A DNA stretch of 64,000 nucleotides from the NCBI GenBank assembly GCA_026545765.1, contig CM048839.1, positions 86,628,414-86,692,413 of the forward strand. The letters run 5' to 3'. The notes beneath the pieces were generated by a model. It saw only the letters and a list, made by a program, of their open reading frames with translations, was not told the origin of the DNA and did no database searches. The DNA comes from Plantago major (lineage: Eukaryota > Streptophyta > Magnoliopsida > Lamiales > Plantaginaceae). A program made the position numbers and the translations under genes. Numbering within the stretch: position 1 is the first letter of the stretch; each line of letters starts with the position of its first letter. Shown here piece by piece: positions 12,350 to 23,482 of this stretch.

Positions 12350-13200
12350 ATGGTAACATATGGTGGAGGTCACAAAAGTAGAGTACTTGGAAAGGGTGTA
12401 CTTAACCTTGATGGTTTTCCTCTCTTGAATAATGTACTCTTGGTAGAAGGTCTAACTGCTAATCTTATTAGTGTCAGTCATTTGTGTGATGACGATTTGA
12501 AAGTCAAGTTTAATAAACATGCCTGTAAAGTGTATACTCGCAAAGAGAAAAATGTTGTATGAAAGGTGTCAGGTCAACAGACAATTGTTATGTGGTGGCT
12601 GATCCCCACAAATGCAATTTGACAAAAGAAGATGATGCTGTGATATGGCATAAGAAGCTGAGTCATGTGAACTACAGGGAACATCTAGGGAAGTTTGGTG
12701 CAAAGAGTGACAAGGGTATCTTTGTTGGATATTCACTTAATAGTCATGTGTTCAGAGTTTACAATCCAAGGACGCAAACTATTCAGGAATCTGTGAATGT
12801 TACTTTTGATGATTCTGTCCCTTTTGCTCAGAAACAGGCTAGTGCAGGTACTGAACCAGAAGCTCCAGAGACTGTCAGTGAAATACTGATCGATGTTGAG
12901 AATATTGTTGACTCAACACTTCCCCAAACAACACTGACTGACAGCTCCTCAGATGAATATGTATCCGAAAAAGGAGAAGAACTCGAGCAGAGACAAGCAA
13001 CATCGATCTGAATCTCGGGCGACATCAGACGTGATCCTCCTCCTAGGATTCGAAGAAATCACCCTAGCACTCAAGTGACTGGAGATCTGAATGAAGGGAT
13101 GCATCTGAGGAAGAACACTAGGCGAAACCACAAAGATATGATTCAGCAACAAAGGGATGGTCTCTTTTTGTCTCAAGAGAAATATGCCAGGAATCTGATC
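12350..13200 (+). pseudogene. Copia pol remnant (pre-integrase, post-integrase, RT scrap)
   Basis: The remnant begins abruptly within the region after protease (TYGGGHKSRVLGKGVLNLDG) and continues through VEGLTANLISVSHLCDDDLK. A frameshift occurs near 12560. After DAVIWHKKLSHVNYRE it jumps directly to the post-integrase segment (HLGKFGAKSDKGIFVGYS), so the whole integrase core is deleted. The end is a scrap of reverse transcriptase (RDGLFLSQEKYARNLI) that abuts the LTR at 13201 with no RNase H and no polypurine tract. It is the natural continuation, in reversed orientation, of the element broken at 23482. Confidence 0.8.
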
Positions 13201-14203
13201 TGAAAGTGCAATTTATATTGCACTTGTTTTGTTAATTCGGCCTTTCTTCGTTTATTAACCGGTTCAACGTTTGTAGTTGTTTTTCTATGATTATTTTGTA
13301 GGATATATCAAGTTGGGCCTCAACATGCTTAATGGATCACGATTGGTACTGTAGCAGTCACTGTACCAAAACGTCCATCAGAAACCTATGGCGATTCTTG
13401 TAGCAAAAGCAGACGCATGTAGCAAAAAGGAAAATAAGAAGCCTGATGAAGAGATAGTCCATGGGCTAAATAAGAGGAATAGGCGTGATGGGCTTGAAGG
13501 TTAAAGGATCCATAATTGTTGCAAGGAAGCTGCCATAATGATTCATGGAAGAATTTTATGCTATAAGGAAAGTGAGATTTAAAAGAGATTGATATACCAT
13601 AATGACTCCTTATACCATTAATACATCAAAGGAAGTTTCCTTACCATAGAATCTAAGTTTGTTAAGACTTAGGCCTGCCTGCTGACCGACTTCTTCTTTC
13701 CTGTGATGAGTTGCCGCAATTATATATAGAAGAAGAAGGAGGCGTTTGCAAGTTGCCGATTGCCTTTGAAGAACAAAGATTATATGTTTTAGGCGTCTTG
13801 CTTTACTAGACCTTTACCTCGGTGTTTACTTGTGAGTTTTCTCTAAAGATTGAGAATTACTCTAGTATCATTGAACTAGAATAGGTTTTTCTTATCTGTT
13901 CTAGGTCTAGTTTTCTGTAAGTTTAATCAATCGTTTGTGATTGAATTAAACTTCTTTTTGTAATTCTACTTTTCAAGTTTAGTAGAAGTTTTGCTACGGC
14001 ACCGTCGGTATCTTTATATACCGGCTTTAGAAATCTCGTGTTCAGTTTTATTCCGCTACACTTTATTGAGTTCTGTCGATTACGTTCGTTGTCGCAGATT
14101 TAGTTGAACATCCTTTGTTGAGAAACGGTGTTGACTCAACGTCAATAGTCAACATCGTTTGAAACTGTCCAGAAGTACCAATCCCGGTCCTACAGTTCTA
14201 ACA
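13201..14203 (+). repeat. Copia LTR, subtype A (1003 bp)
   Basis: It starts TGAAAGTGCAATTTATATTG and ends GTCCTACAGTTCTAACA (TG...CA), and is followed after two bases by a primer-binding site. Its outer parts match the LTRs at 20802 and 42870, but the middle (about 13335-13700) does not align, so it belongs to a different subtype of the same family. It includes GTTGACTCAAC near 14130 followed by GTCAACATCG, the palindrome cassette of this family. Confidence 0.85.
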
Positions 14204-14205
14204 AG

Positions 14206-14217
14206 TGGCATCAGAGC
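14206..14217 (+). promoter_or_regulatory. Primer-binding site, initiator tRNA-Met
   Basis: TGGCATCAGAGC lies two bases after the LTR end. It differs by one base from TGGTATCAGAGC, the complement of the 3' end of initiator tRNA-Met used by plant Ty1-copia elements. Minus-strand cDNA synthesis would start here. Confidence 0.85.
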
Positions 14218-14259
14218 CAGCCACCTAATTAATTGGTGTCTGGATTTGGTACTACTACA

Positions 14260-15489
14260 ATGGACGTTGTCAATTCAAGTGTCAACAGGCCACCTGTGCT
14301 AGATGGGTCGAACTACCACTACTGGAAAATACGGATCAGAATGTATATCAAATCCATTGAAGGACGTGCATGGAAATCGGTTCTTGAAGGATATGCCTTG
14401 CCTACCATAGGACCATATGCTGATGGAGATGTCATTCTAAAACCCGAAGCACAATGGTCAGGTGATGATTTTCTTGCTAGTTCTTACAATGAAAAAGCCT
14501 TGAATGCAATTTATTCTCATGTTGATTCTCATATGTTTAAACTCATACAAAATTGCACTACTGCTAAACAAGCTTGGGATTTACTCCAAAATCATTGTGA
14601 AGGTGATAACAGTATTAAACAAACGAAACTGCAACTGCTTTGGTCTAAATTTGAAAATTTGAGAATGGCAGAAGACGAAACAATTGATTCTTATTTTGAC
14701 AAACTACTCACTATTTCTAATGATATTCAACTTCTTGGAGATTCCATGTCCAATAAACAATTGATTTCAAAAGCAGCTCGATCTGTTTCTTCAAAGTTTG
14801 ACATAAAAAGAACGATTTTGGAAGATACTCAAAACTTGGCAGCTATGGATTTTCATACCTTGATGAACAATTTAAAGAATTTTGAAATTCAACAGAATGA
14901 GCGCAATGGTACGAAAATTATTAGTATGTCTATGCACTCCAAATCAAAAATCCCTGAGTCTAATAGCAGTAGTGATGACTCTGATGAGATGACTGAAGAA
15001 GATTTCGATAAAGCTCTTGATAGGTTGCGTAGAGAGTTCAACAAAACCAGCCTTAGAAAGAATTCTAACAAAGGCTCTTCGAGCAATTCAAAAGGCACAA
15101 ACAAGTTTAAAAAGACTTTAGATTCCCCTAGTTTAAGTCCTGCTCAACTTAGCAAAGTTAGATGTTTTGAATGTCAAGGATGGGGACATTATCAGAATGA
15201 ATGTGCTAACTCTCTTCGTAAGAAGAAAAAGACTTTGTTTGCTTGTCTCAGTGATGTTTCAGGTGATGAACAGGAATCTGATGCTTCAGAAGGTCGTGTT
15301 GCAGCTCTGTCCTCTGTTCTGGACGATGTTGGAAATCGATGTTTAGTCAACAATGAAGACTCAACATCGTCTCAGATCCTCTTCTTTGATTATGATGACT
15401 CACAGACGTGCGAAGAAATATTCAGGGAAAAAGTTTCCGACTCTGAAAACTCAATGTCTCTGGATGTCTCATTTGCATGGTTACATTGA
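14260..15489 (+). CDS. gag: Copia Gag (nucleocapsid) protein, subtype A element
   Basis: The ATG at 14260 (MDVVNSS) is chosen because the minus-strand relative at 25559 also starts there (MDSVNLN); the frame is open upstream only through LTR-proximal leader. The roughly 409-aa product carries the copia Gag domain (PPVLDGSNYHYWKIRIRMYI, then ALNAIYSHVDSHMFKLIQNC and AKQAWDLL) and one CCHC zinc knuckle (CFECQGWGHYQNEC). Acidic Ser/Asp-rich stretches flank the knuckle. Gag forms the virus-like particle and packages the RNA. The reading frame is intact. Downstream, however, the coiled-coil, second knuckle and protease found in the relative at 23.4-24.3 kb are deleted, so the element is defective. 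Confidence 0.85.
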   Translation: MDVVNSSVNRPPVLDGSNYHYWKIRIRMYIKSIEGRAWKSVLEGYALPTIGPYADGDVILKPEAQWSGDDFLASSYNEKALNAIYSHVDSHMFKLIQNCTTAKQAWDLLQNHCEGDNSIKQTKLQLLWSKFENLRMAEDETIDSYFDKLLTISNDIQLLGDSMSNKQLISKAARSVSSKFDIKRTILEDTQNLAAMDFHTLMNNLKNFEIQQNERNGTKIISMSMHSKSKIPESNSSSDDSDEMTEEDFDKALDRLRREFNKTSLRKNSNKGSSSNSKGTNKFKKTLDSPSLSPAQLSKVRCFECQGWGHYQNECANSLRKKKKTLFACLSDVSGDEQESDASEGRVAALSSVLDDVGNRCLVNNEDSTSSQILFFDYDDSQTCEEIFREKVSDSENSMSLDVSFAWLH

Positions 15490-16390
15490 TTTGTCTGCAG
15501 ATCATTCTATTGAAGAAGAACTCACTGACAAACAAATTGTGGCAAGAGATGATGAAGCTGTGACTTGGCACAAGAAACTTGGCCATGTAAGCTATAGGAA
15601 CATTGAAAGGCTCATCAAACTGGATGCGGTTAGAGGACTGCCGAAGCTGAGCAATGCCGGAAAGCAAGTGTGCGGTGACTGCCTAAAAGGTAAACAAACT
15701 AGAGCTGTGCATACATCCCTACAAACCGAAGGGCAGAAAACAGGTACATCCAACTGCTTCGAACTCTTACATATGGACTTAATGGGACCAATTGAGGTAG
15801 ATAGTCTAGGTGGTAAGAAGTACATCTGTGTCATAGTTGATGATTTTTCTCGTTTTACTTGGGTAAGTTTTTTAAAAGAAAAATCTGAAACTTTTGATTC
15901 CTTCAAGAAACTTTATGCTAAGTTTAGTAATCAATATGCTACTGTTGTCCAATGCATTAGGTCGGATCATGGTAGAGAATTTGATAATCAAACCTTTGCT
16001 GATTTTTGCGAAAAGAAAGGAATCTTTCATGAGTTTTCTGCACCCAAAACTCCACAACAAAATGGAGTGGCTGAGAGAAAGAATCGGACCTTACAAGAAA
16101 TGGCTAGGGTTATGTTGAGTTCCATGAACCTTTCAAAAAGATTGTGGAAAGTCAGAATACTTGCTTGTCACATAATAAATAGAGTCTACCTTAGACCAGG
16201 AACTTCAATCACTCCCTATGAGATTCTAAACGACAAGAAGCCTAATCTTAAGTACTTTCATGTGTTTGGTTGTGCTTGCTATATTCTCAATGATAGAGAA
16301 CATTTAGGCAAGTTTGATGCAAAAAGTGATAAGGCATTTTTGTTGGTTACTCTCTTAATAGCCATGCATATAGGGTGTATAATCTAAGGA
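15490..16390 (+). pseudogene. Copia pre-integrase and integrase fragment
   Basis: After the Gag stop, the next frame reads YIDLSADHSIEEELTD and then, across a deletion, DEAVTWHKKLGHVSYRNIER. This is the HHCC zinc-binding pre-integrase (C-GDCLKGKQTRA). The catalytic core follows: first Asp in LLHMDLMGP, second in CIRSDHGREF, Glu in PQQNGVAERKNR, so D,D(35)E is present. The C-terminal GCACYILNDREHLGKFDAKSDK is intact until a one-base frameshift near 16335 destroys KGIFVGYS. Integrase would insert the cDNA; this copy cannot make a full-length one. Confidence 0.85.
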
Positions 16391-17040
16391 CACAAAATGT
16401 TCAAGAATCTGTTAACATTACTTTTGATGACTCAGTGCCCTTTGAAAAACAGCAAGTTGAGACAGGTACTGTACCGTAAAAAGACATCGCACGAAAATGT
16501 GTACTAAATCGATGCGTTCTATACCGATTCCCAGTCCGATTCTTTCGTCAGAGAAGATGGAGTCAATGTTGATCAAAATGTTGAGTCAACATCGCATCCA
16601 ACATTGCAGGGGGAGAGCTCATCAGATGAATCTGTCTCTGAAAGTGAAGATGAACCTGTTCTGGAACGGACTGTGCCTCTGGATTCCATCAGACGTGATC
16701 CACCCCCAAGGATTCGCAAAGATCATCTAAGTTCTCAAGTCATCGGAAGCACCAGTGGGAGAATGACCTTAAGAGGAAACACTCGGAAAAACTACAAGGA
16801 CACGGTAAGATATGCAACAATCTGCCAATCTGTAAGTTCCTCTTGTTTTGTCTCTCCTAAAGTGTTTGTTCCTTTGGGTGCTCCTGTTAAGCAGAATGAA
16901 AAATCTAATGTTGAGCACTCTGTTGAGTCAACATCGACATCAACATTGTCTGTTTCCAGAAAGTTTGTTTCTAAAACTGATTCTTCATTGCCACCGCCCG
17001 TAATGGTAAACCCATCGAAGGAAAAACTCTAGAGAAAAGT
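16391..17040 (+). pseudogene. Decayed post-integrase linker and element-element junction
   Basis: Recognisable pieces include VYNLRTQNVQESVNITFDDS, then an Asp/Ser/Glu-rich linker with RRDPPPRIRKDHLSSQV, and then Ser-rich sequence matching the region before protease in the relative at 23.7 kb. The order is wrong for one element: integrase is followed by pre-protease sequence. A junction between two elements therefore lies about 16800-16850. VDSTST/VESTS codons contain the GTTGAGTCAACATCG palindrome. Confidence 0.6.
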
Positions 17041-17600
17041 ATAAGAGAATTTGGGCTCCTAGGGAAAAGATTGTCTGTAATGTTGCTTTTTCTGTTGCTA
17101 CCTCTCCTAACAATGCAGGTAGATGGTACTTTGATAGCAGATGTTCAAGACATATGACAGGAACCTTGAGTTATCTTTCTAACTTTGTCTCTCAAAAGAC
17201 TGGAATGGTAACTTATGGAGGAGGATACAAGAGTAAAGTACTTGGGAAGGGGGTGCTAACTCTTGATGGTTTTTCCAACCTTGAAAAATGTACTGTTGGT
17301 TGAAGGTTTAACTGCTAACCTTATTAGTGTCTGTCATGTGTGTGATGATGATTTGAAGGTCAAATTTAACAAACACACTTGTAAAGTACATACTTGCAAG
17401 GAGAAATGTTTTGACATGACAGTACAGTCTCGACAATCGCTACGTGGTGGTCGATCCCCACAATTGCAATCGTGCAAAAGAAGATTATATTGTGCTTAAC
17501 TTGACTAATCTTTCCATAGTACATCAGTTTGTGCAAACTATGATAGGTACCTTTGAGATGAATATGATTGGTGAACTCAGCTTCTTTCGTGTCCGGGAGA
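17041..17600 (+). pseudogene. Copia protease and pre-integrase fragment
   Basis: WAPREKIVCNVAFSV leads into the retropepsin motif, here WYFDSRCSRHMTG. The usual catalytic DSG is DSR, so the protease would be inactive. VTYGGGYKSKVLGKGVLTLDG and LTANLISVCHVCDDDLKVKF follow with a frameshift near 17275. After 17500 only a scrap of RT remains (VQTMIGTFEMNMIGELSFF). The protease would have processed Gag-Pol in the particle. Confidence 0.75.
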
Positions 17601-17859
17601 ACTCTAAATCATGCAGTACACTTATGGGTACCTCTCTTAAGCTGAGAAGAATCGATGTCAGCAGATGTTGACATTATGCAGATCAATGATTGAAAGCTTC
17701 AGATCTGTCACCAAGAGACTGATATCATGCTCTATGTGTGCGCTGTATCATCCAACCTAAAGCCCCCATTTAACCGTCGTTAAAATAATCCTTGGATATA
17801 TATCGAATCATTAATTTTGGATTATGGTTTGCATGTGATACAAACACTAACTGGTGGGA

Positions 17860-18312
17860 TTTAGTGATTACGATCAATGGTGATCTAGATGATAGAAAAT
17901 CCACTAGTAGAGGTTGCTTTTATCTTGTCCAAATTTGGTGTCTTGGTATAGCAAGAAACAGAACTGTGTGTCACTTTCAACTGCTGAATCTGAATATGTA
18001 GCAGCTGGGAGCTGTGTGTCTCAACTAGTCTGGTTGAAAAATATGCTGCATGACTATGGTCTACAAAGTGCTACCCTTTTGATGTTCTGTGACAACCTTA
18101 GTGCCATACATATCTCTAAGAACCCTGTTCAGCACTCTCGCACTAAGCACATAGATATTAGGCATCATTTCCTTAGGGACTTGGTCGATAAGCAAGTGAT
18201 TGACATAGAACACATTGACACAACAAACCAACTAGCAGATATTTTTACCAAACCCTTAGACAGTGAGAGATTCTTCAGTCTCCGGAGATCTCTCGGTATG
18301 CGCTCTCTGTGA
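17860..18312 (+). pseudogene. Copia RNase H fragment
   Basis: LDDRKSTSRGCFYL is followed after a frameshift near 17930 by LVSWYSKKQNCVSLSTAESE. The rest is a clean copia RNase H (VWLKNMLHDYGL, FCDNLSAIHISKNPVQHSRT, KHIDIRHHFLRD, NQLADIFTKPLDSERF) ending at a TGA. The reverse transcriptase core between 17600 and 17860 is deleted. RNase H removes the RNA strand during cDNA synthesis. Confidence 0.85.
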
Positions 18313-18319
18313 CTGTTAG

Positions 18320-20041
18320 TGTTGAGAACCAATGTTGACTCAACATCACGGTCAACATTGGATGTTTAGTAAGAGTGATGCTGTTGTCTTTTTTTTTTTT
18401 TATTTCACTGTGTGTTTCTGTGCTCCGGTGCTTCTGTACATGTCTTTGGCTGCTCTTGCTTTGTAGCTTACAATGGTGATGCTTAGGGTCTAAAAGGCTG
18501 TTTGAAACCAAGGTTGAAAGGGATCGAGTCTCTTGTGTGTTTGCTTTATGTAAAACCCACTTTTGCTGCTTTTTGGCTATTTTTACTCGTACCTTGACTC
18601 GCACTTGACGTTGCCTCCTGCTCTTTATGCTTAATAAATCTAATGAATTATGATAAAAAGGGCTCGAAGTGTTTCCGTCGAGGATCGTGTTGGGCAGGTT
18701 TCAAATACTATCCAGATATCGACGTGGCCAATGTGTCATATGTCGTGAGGGTTGATGGCCTGTACTGGAAACCGACACGCACAAAATTGCCGATTCTCGT
18801 AATGCTGCTGGTTCACTTTCTGAGTACCAAATTACCCAATATAGTCAAATGAGTGATCTTTATGTCATGAGACGTGTGTTTGCCTAACTCCGCATAGGCT
18901 TCGGCTTTGGAGCGGATTCATACGTGCTCCAATTATTTGACATGGTTCACAGTCTCATGGTCACCCCCACTCAAACTTATGCTAATTGTTAAATTTACTT
19001 TTTGAGGCAATGTTGGGTGTGTTTCTTTGGTATTCCTTTCTCTTTCTGTTTTGCCTGCAGCATCAGTGGTGTTAATCGAATCTGCACATTTTGAGACTTG
19101 GTTTCCTGGCTGACTTACATTAAGAGTGGTCTGATTTCCCGATGTTGTCACCAATGTTGAGTCAACATTCAGGTCAACATTGACTGTGCTGTAGTTTTGG
19201 TTGCTTTTTGTATTAGGTTTCTGTGCTTGTCTCTGTTTGTAACTGCTGCTCTGCTTTTTAGTTCTGTTTTGTGCTTCTTTGCTACTGTGCTTTTGTACAG
19301 GTCTCTAGTTGTTCTTGTTTTGGAGCTTATAGTGGTGATGGTTAGGGTTTGAAAGGCTGTTTGAAACAAGGTTGAAAGGTATCGGGTCTCTTGTGTGTTT
19401 GCTTTATGTAAAATCCACTTTTGCTGATTTTGACTTTGTTTACTCGTACCTTGACTCGCACTTGATGTTGCCTCGCTCATGTCCTTTATGCTTAATAAAT
19501 CTAATGAATTCTGTTAAAAAGGGCTCGAAGTGTTTCCGTTGAGGATCGTGTTGGGCAGGTTCAAATATTATCCAGATACCGATGTGGCCAATGTGTCATA
19601 TGACGTGAGGGTTGATGGCCTGTACTGGAAACCGACACGCACAAAAGTGCTGATTCTCGTAATGCTGCTGGTTCACTTGTTGAGTACCAAATTGCCCAAT
19701 ATGGCCAAATGAGTGATCGTTATGCCATGAGACGTGTGTTTACCTAACTCCGCATAGGCTTCGGCTTTGGAGCGGATTCATACGTGTTCCAATTATTTGA
19801 CATGGTTCACTGTCTCATGGTCACCCCCACTCAAAATTATGCTAATTGTTTACTTTACATTTTGAGGCAATGTTGGGTGTGTTTCTTCGGTATTCCTTTC
19901 TTTTTCTGTTTTTCCTTCAGCATTAGTGGTGTTAATCGAATCTGCACATTTTGAGTCTTGGTTTCCTGACTGACTTACAATAAGAGCGGTCTGATTTTCC
20001 GATGTTGTCATCATTGTTGAGTCAACAATCTGGTCAACAGA
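18320..20041 (+). repeat. About 860-bp tandem duplication in the post-pol region
   Basis: The block containing CTTAATAAATCTAATGAATT (near 18630), GGGCTCGAAGTGTTTCCG, ACTATCCAGATA and GGCTTCGGCTTTGGAGCGG recurs about 861 bp later (near 19492 onward) at high identity. Each unit ends in a GTTGAGTCAAC cassette (18333, 19155, 20015). The element at 41960-42869 has only one partial copy of this stretch. The short open frames in it are not conserved between the copies and are not called as genes. Confidence 0.85.
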
Positions 20042-20639
20042 GACTGTGCATGAAGTACTATTTGCTCTTTTGTTGTGCTCCAGTTTTTGTGCTAGTTATG
20101 TGTGTTTTTGGGTTTGAGGGGGAGTAGGTCTAGGTGTTTCCTTGGGGTTTTTGGGTTTCTACATTCCTGTTCTTGCATTTCAAGTCATTTTCTTTAAAAT
20201 CAAGATTTTTGGTCAACCTCCCTAGGGTTTATCTATTTATCTGATTAGTTTGACTTGACGGATAACTGTTTTACTTGCAACTTTAATCTTTAATTAACAG
20301 TTGTGCACAGTCTTTTTCGTTGCTTTGATATATATCTGCAGGAATCTACCTTGAAGCAAACCCAACAACACCCATCATGACTTATATTGTAAGTTGTGTA
20401 CATGACCATCCACTCTTATCCTAACACTGCCCACCACTTGATCCAACCTCGATTCCTGAATACTGCCCTCCAGCTGATCCGTCCTATAGTCCTGCTTCTG
20501 CTACTACCTTTGTCAGGGCTTTGCCAGTGTTGACTACAATGTTGAGTCAATATCGTTTCTCCGCATTGGTACTTTCTTTGCAGGTCCTTAACAGATTACC
20601 AAGATGTTGAAGTTTTCAAAGAACTCTGGTTTCTTTCCT

Positions 20640-20801
20640 TTCTCACAAAAAGGGGGAGAATGTTTGGTTCAATTGAACTCTTGGTATTTTGTATTAAGGG
20701 GGAGTTCTTGTTGCAAGGGGGAGTTGCTTGATATTGTATTGTTTTTCCTACTAACTACCTGTTTTGGTTTTGTGAAGAAAGGCAAGAATTAATGGGGAGA
20801 T
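20640..20801 (+). promoter_or_regulatory. Multiple polypurine tracts upstream of the 3' LTR
   Basis: AAAAAGGGGGAGAATG (about 20647), AAGGGGGAGTTC (20697), CAAGGGGGAGTTG (20715) and AATGGGGAGAT (20791, directly against the LTR) are repeated. Plus-strand cDNA synthesis primes at the last tract. Repetition of the GGGGGAG motif before the 3' LTR is a known hallmark of the Sirevirus genus of Ty1-copia. Confidence 0.8.
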
Positions 20802-21781
20802 TGAAAGTGCAATTTATTGCACTTAGTTTATTAATTCGGCCTTTCTTCGTTTATTAACCGGTTCGACAATTGTAGTTGTTTTTATATGGATATTTTGTAG
20901 GAAATAACAAGTTGGGCTTCAACATTGCTTAATGGATCAAGATTGTTTAGCTTGGGCCTACAGGAAGAAACCCAACGCAGTCTGGAAGAGCTGGAAAGAA
21001 TCCAAACGTAGTTTGGAAGATCTGGGCGCTGGAAACATAATAAAGGAAGGAGTTTGATTTGCTTTGGACACAAGGAATGCAATCTAGGAAAGAGTTTGGC
21101 AAGTTATTGGCACATTGTAAGCAAGAAGGAAAGAAAAGATGTTGAGATATCCAAATAAGGAATATTTCCTTCTGGCAATTAAAACGCAAGAAGCAGCGTT
21201 CTTCTTATTCGGTAACATAACGCAAAGAAGGCAAGATGACATATGCGTTCTCCTTGTTTTGTTCGAATTGGCATTCTGTTCTCTTGACCAGGTTGCACTC
21301 ATATATATACAAGAAGAATGCTCACAAGAAAACTAATCATCTCGAGAGTATCAATTCACAATAAATTGATAGAGAGTTTTTCTTGTGTTTACTAGACATT
21401 GTTGTCGAATGCACTTGTGAGTAGTATCTAAAGATTGAGATTTACTTTAGTGTCTACGAACTAGAATAAGTTTTTGTTTATCTGTTCTAGGTCTACTCTT
21501 TGCAGTTTAATCATTCGTTTTGTGATTGATTAAACCTAGTTTTTGTAATTCTACTTTTCTTGATAGTGGAAATTTAGCCTAAGACACGGTCAGTATATTT
21601 TATATATACTGGCTAGAATTTATCTGTGGTGTTCCGTATTTTTATCCGCTGCAAACTGCTCTGTTCTGTTCGTTACTGTTCATTGCTGTCTTTACTGTTA
21701 AAGACGCTGTTGACTCAACATCATAGTCAACATCGTCTGAAACTTGTCCAGAGTACCAATCCCGGTCCAAAAGTTCTAACA
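20802..21781 (+). repeat. Copia 3' LTR, subtype B (980 bp)
   Basis: It starts TGAAAGTGCAATTTATTGC right after the polypurine tract and ends CAAAAGTTCTAACA. It is nearly identical over its length to the LTR at 42870-43847 and to the split minus-strand LTR at 25617-25808/41018-41620. Near its 3' end, GACGCTGTTGACT and AGTCAACATCGTC can pair as a 13-bp hairpin (one mismatch) around CAACATCAT. It is followed at once by AAGGT and LINE coding sequence. Confidence 0.9.
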
Positions 21782-22259
21782 AAGGTCAACGTCGACGCAT
21801 CGTTGCTTAGTAACGGCTGCGGTGTGGGCCTGGGTATGGTGGCCCATGACAATGTCAGTCAGGTGGTTGCTTGGTAGAGCGAAGTGAAGCATCAACCCTT
21901 TACCCCGGAAGTTGCAGAAGCGGTAGGCTTGAGGACGGCGGTCCAGTGGGCTTTAGAAAAAGCTTGGCACAATGTTATTTTTTAGGTTGACTGCTTAGCT
22001 CTAGTGACCCATTTCTATAGCGATATTCTGGATCAGTCTTTGGTATGCCCAGTGTTGGTGGATATTCACATCCTCGCCGCTTCTTTTTCTTCTTTTAAAT
22101 TACAGTTTGTTAAGCGTAGTTGTAATGAAGTAGCACACTCTCTTGCTAAACGTGCTCGTTAGTCTTGTTTGAGATGTGCTTCATGGTTTGTACTAAATAG
22201 TCTCTAGTGAAAATATATTCATGTTCTTCTAAAAAAAAAAAAAAAAAAACTCCACGAAT
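21782..22259 (+). mobile_element. 3' half of a LINE (RNase H domain, poly(A), TSD)
   Basis: The frame opens KVNVDASLLSNGCGVGLGMV, the start of a plant LINE RNase H domain, and ends NEVAHSLAKRAR, with two in-frame stops. It is followed by a 3' UTR, poly(A) at 22231-22249 and ACTCCACGAAT (22249-22259). That 11-mer recurs, reverse-complemented, at 44254-44264 at the start of the other LINE half, so it is the LINE target-site duplication. The first five bases AAGGT are the copia target duplication. Confidence 0.9.
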
Positions 22260-23482
22260 TTCTTCTCTTTTCCAACCCAAATCACGATGTTTCTTCCTTC
22301 TTGGTCGAGAAACCCAAATTATTGATTCAAGCTTTTTCAAACAGAACTTGAGAAGCTCAAAAGTTATATCGATTTTTTCATTCTTCCCTAAGTTCACTTC
22401 CTAGCCACCGACCAAATGTCAAATTTGTGAATTGGTTTTTATGTTCTTGTCTTTGTGCTTGTGTATGTGTTCTTATGGTTGTTGGGTTTGATTGGGATTT
22501 TTTTTTTTTTTTTTTTTTTGTATCTCACATATGATTCAGAATGTTGAATTGTGGATTGAGAATGTTATGTTTTTCTGTTTTGAATTGAGACATAATGTTG
22601 AGCTTTAGTTCAATAAGTTCCAGTAAACATAGAACTCGAAGAATAGAAAGCATTAGTTGGGGAATAAATTTGACCAAATGCTGAACCTGATGAGATTCTT
22701 AATTTGACACGAAACATTCATAAAAATCATTTGTATTTTATGAATATAATTATACCATTTTCTTGTTTCGTTCAAGTTAGGTGATTACTGGATTTTTGTA
22801 AGTATATGCTGGGTTGGGTCTGACTGGGTTTACGACGGGTTGATGGTTTGTTCGGGTTGGGCCGTATACGGGTCTTGTTGATCGAGTATGGAATGGGTCT
22901 GGGTATATGTACCCGGACTTGAACATCATTATCTGTAGGGGTCTTGTGTGGGTTCGGGCCATATATGGCTCTACCCTACCCATTTAAAAGCTTACCTAAA
23001 ATGCACTCACTGTCGAGGAAACAACTATCACAAAACACCACCAAATGCACAACGATTCGACCAAATAGCAGTTTATCAAAACTTCTATAAAAATCCAAAA
23101 TTTTGAAAATGAAGAAAGGAAGAGAGACAAGATGCAAACGTGCTTCAGATTGATTGATTGGTCCTAAGTTATAGAAGATACACAAGATACAACATGTAAA
23201 CACTCTAAGTTCTTGATAATAAATTTGATGTTTGTCCGTATTTTATTTTATCTTTTCTAGTAAGAGGAGGCTTACTTTTTTTCCACTCATATAAATGAAG
23301 CATCGGATATTTGTTACTTCCTTCATTCCGGAACGAGATTCCCGTTTATTTTTGTATCCAACAAAATAAGGGAAAGTCAAAAGATGAGTACTTCTTATTA
23401 AAAAAAGAAAATAATAATTTAAGTTAAAAGTGTATTATTGGATTCAAAATATAGGAGTAGGGAAGTGTGATTGAAATAGCAT
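22260..23482. other. Host flank of the LINE, with small repeats
   Basis: No gene is recognised. It contains T runs (22500-22520), a GGGTTGGGTC-rich stretch at 22790-22980 and a Stowaway-like end near 23309 (CTTCCTTCATTCCGGAACG). It ends where the copia protease frame breaks at 23482. If the inversion is undone, this DNA continues into the flank at 12349. Confidence 0.5.

Larger units (their letters stand above)
12350..23482. other. Inferred inverted segment (11.1 kb)
   Basis: Two independent sequences are broken at its edges. A copia coding sequence stops at 23482 on the minus strand (…LTSFVPQ) and its continuation begins at 12350 on the plus strand (MVTYGGG...), with about 10 bases missing compared with an intact relative at 17190-17215. 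The LINE half at 21782-22248 is also inverted relative to its partner at 43848-44253. Inverting this block back restores the order of both. This is inference from junctions, not observed directly. Confidence 0.75.

Noticed and set aside
18643-19712. Similar short frames at 18643-18852 and 19530-19712
   Set aside because: They are the two copies of a tandemly duplicated non-coding block. Starts and frames are not conserved between the copies.
20604-20792. 62-codon frame repeated at 42672-42860
   Set aside because: It is created by the repeated GGGGGAG polypurine tracts before the 3' LTR and differs in no way from translated non-coding DNA.
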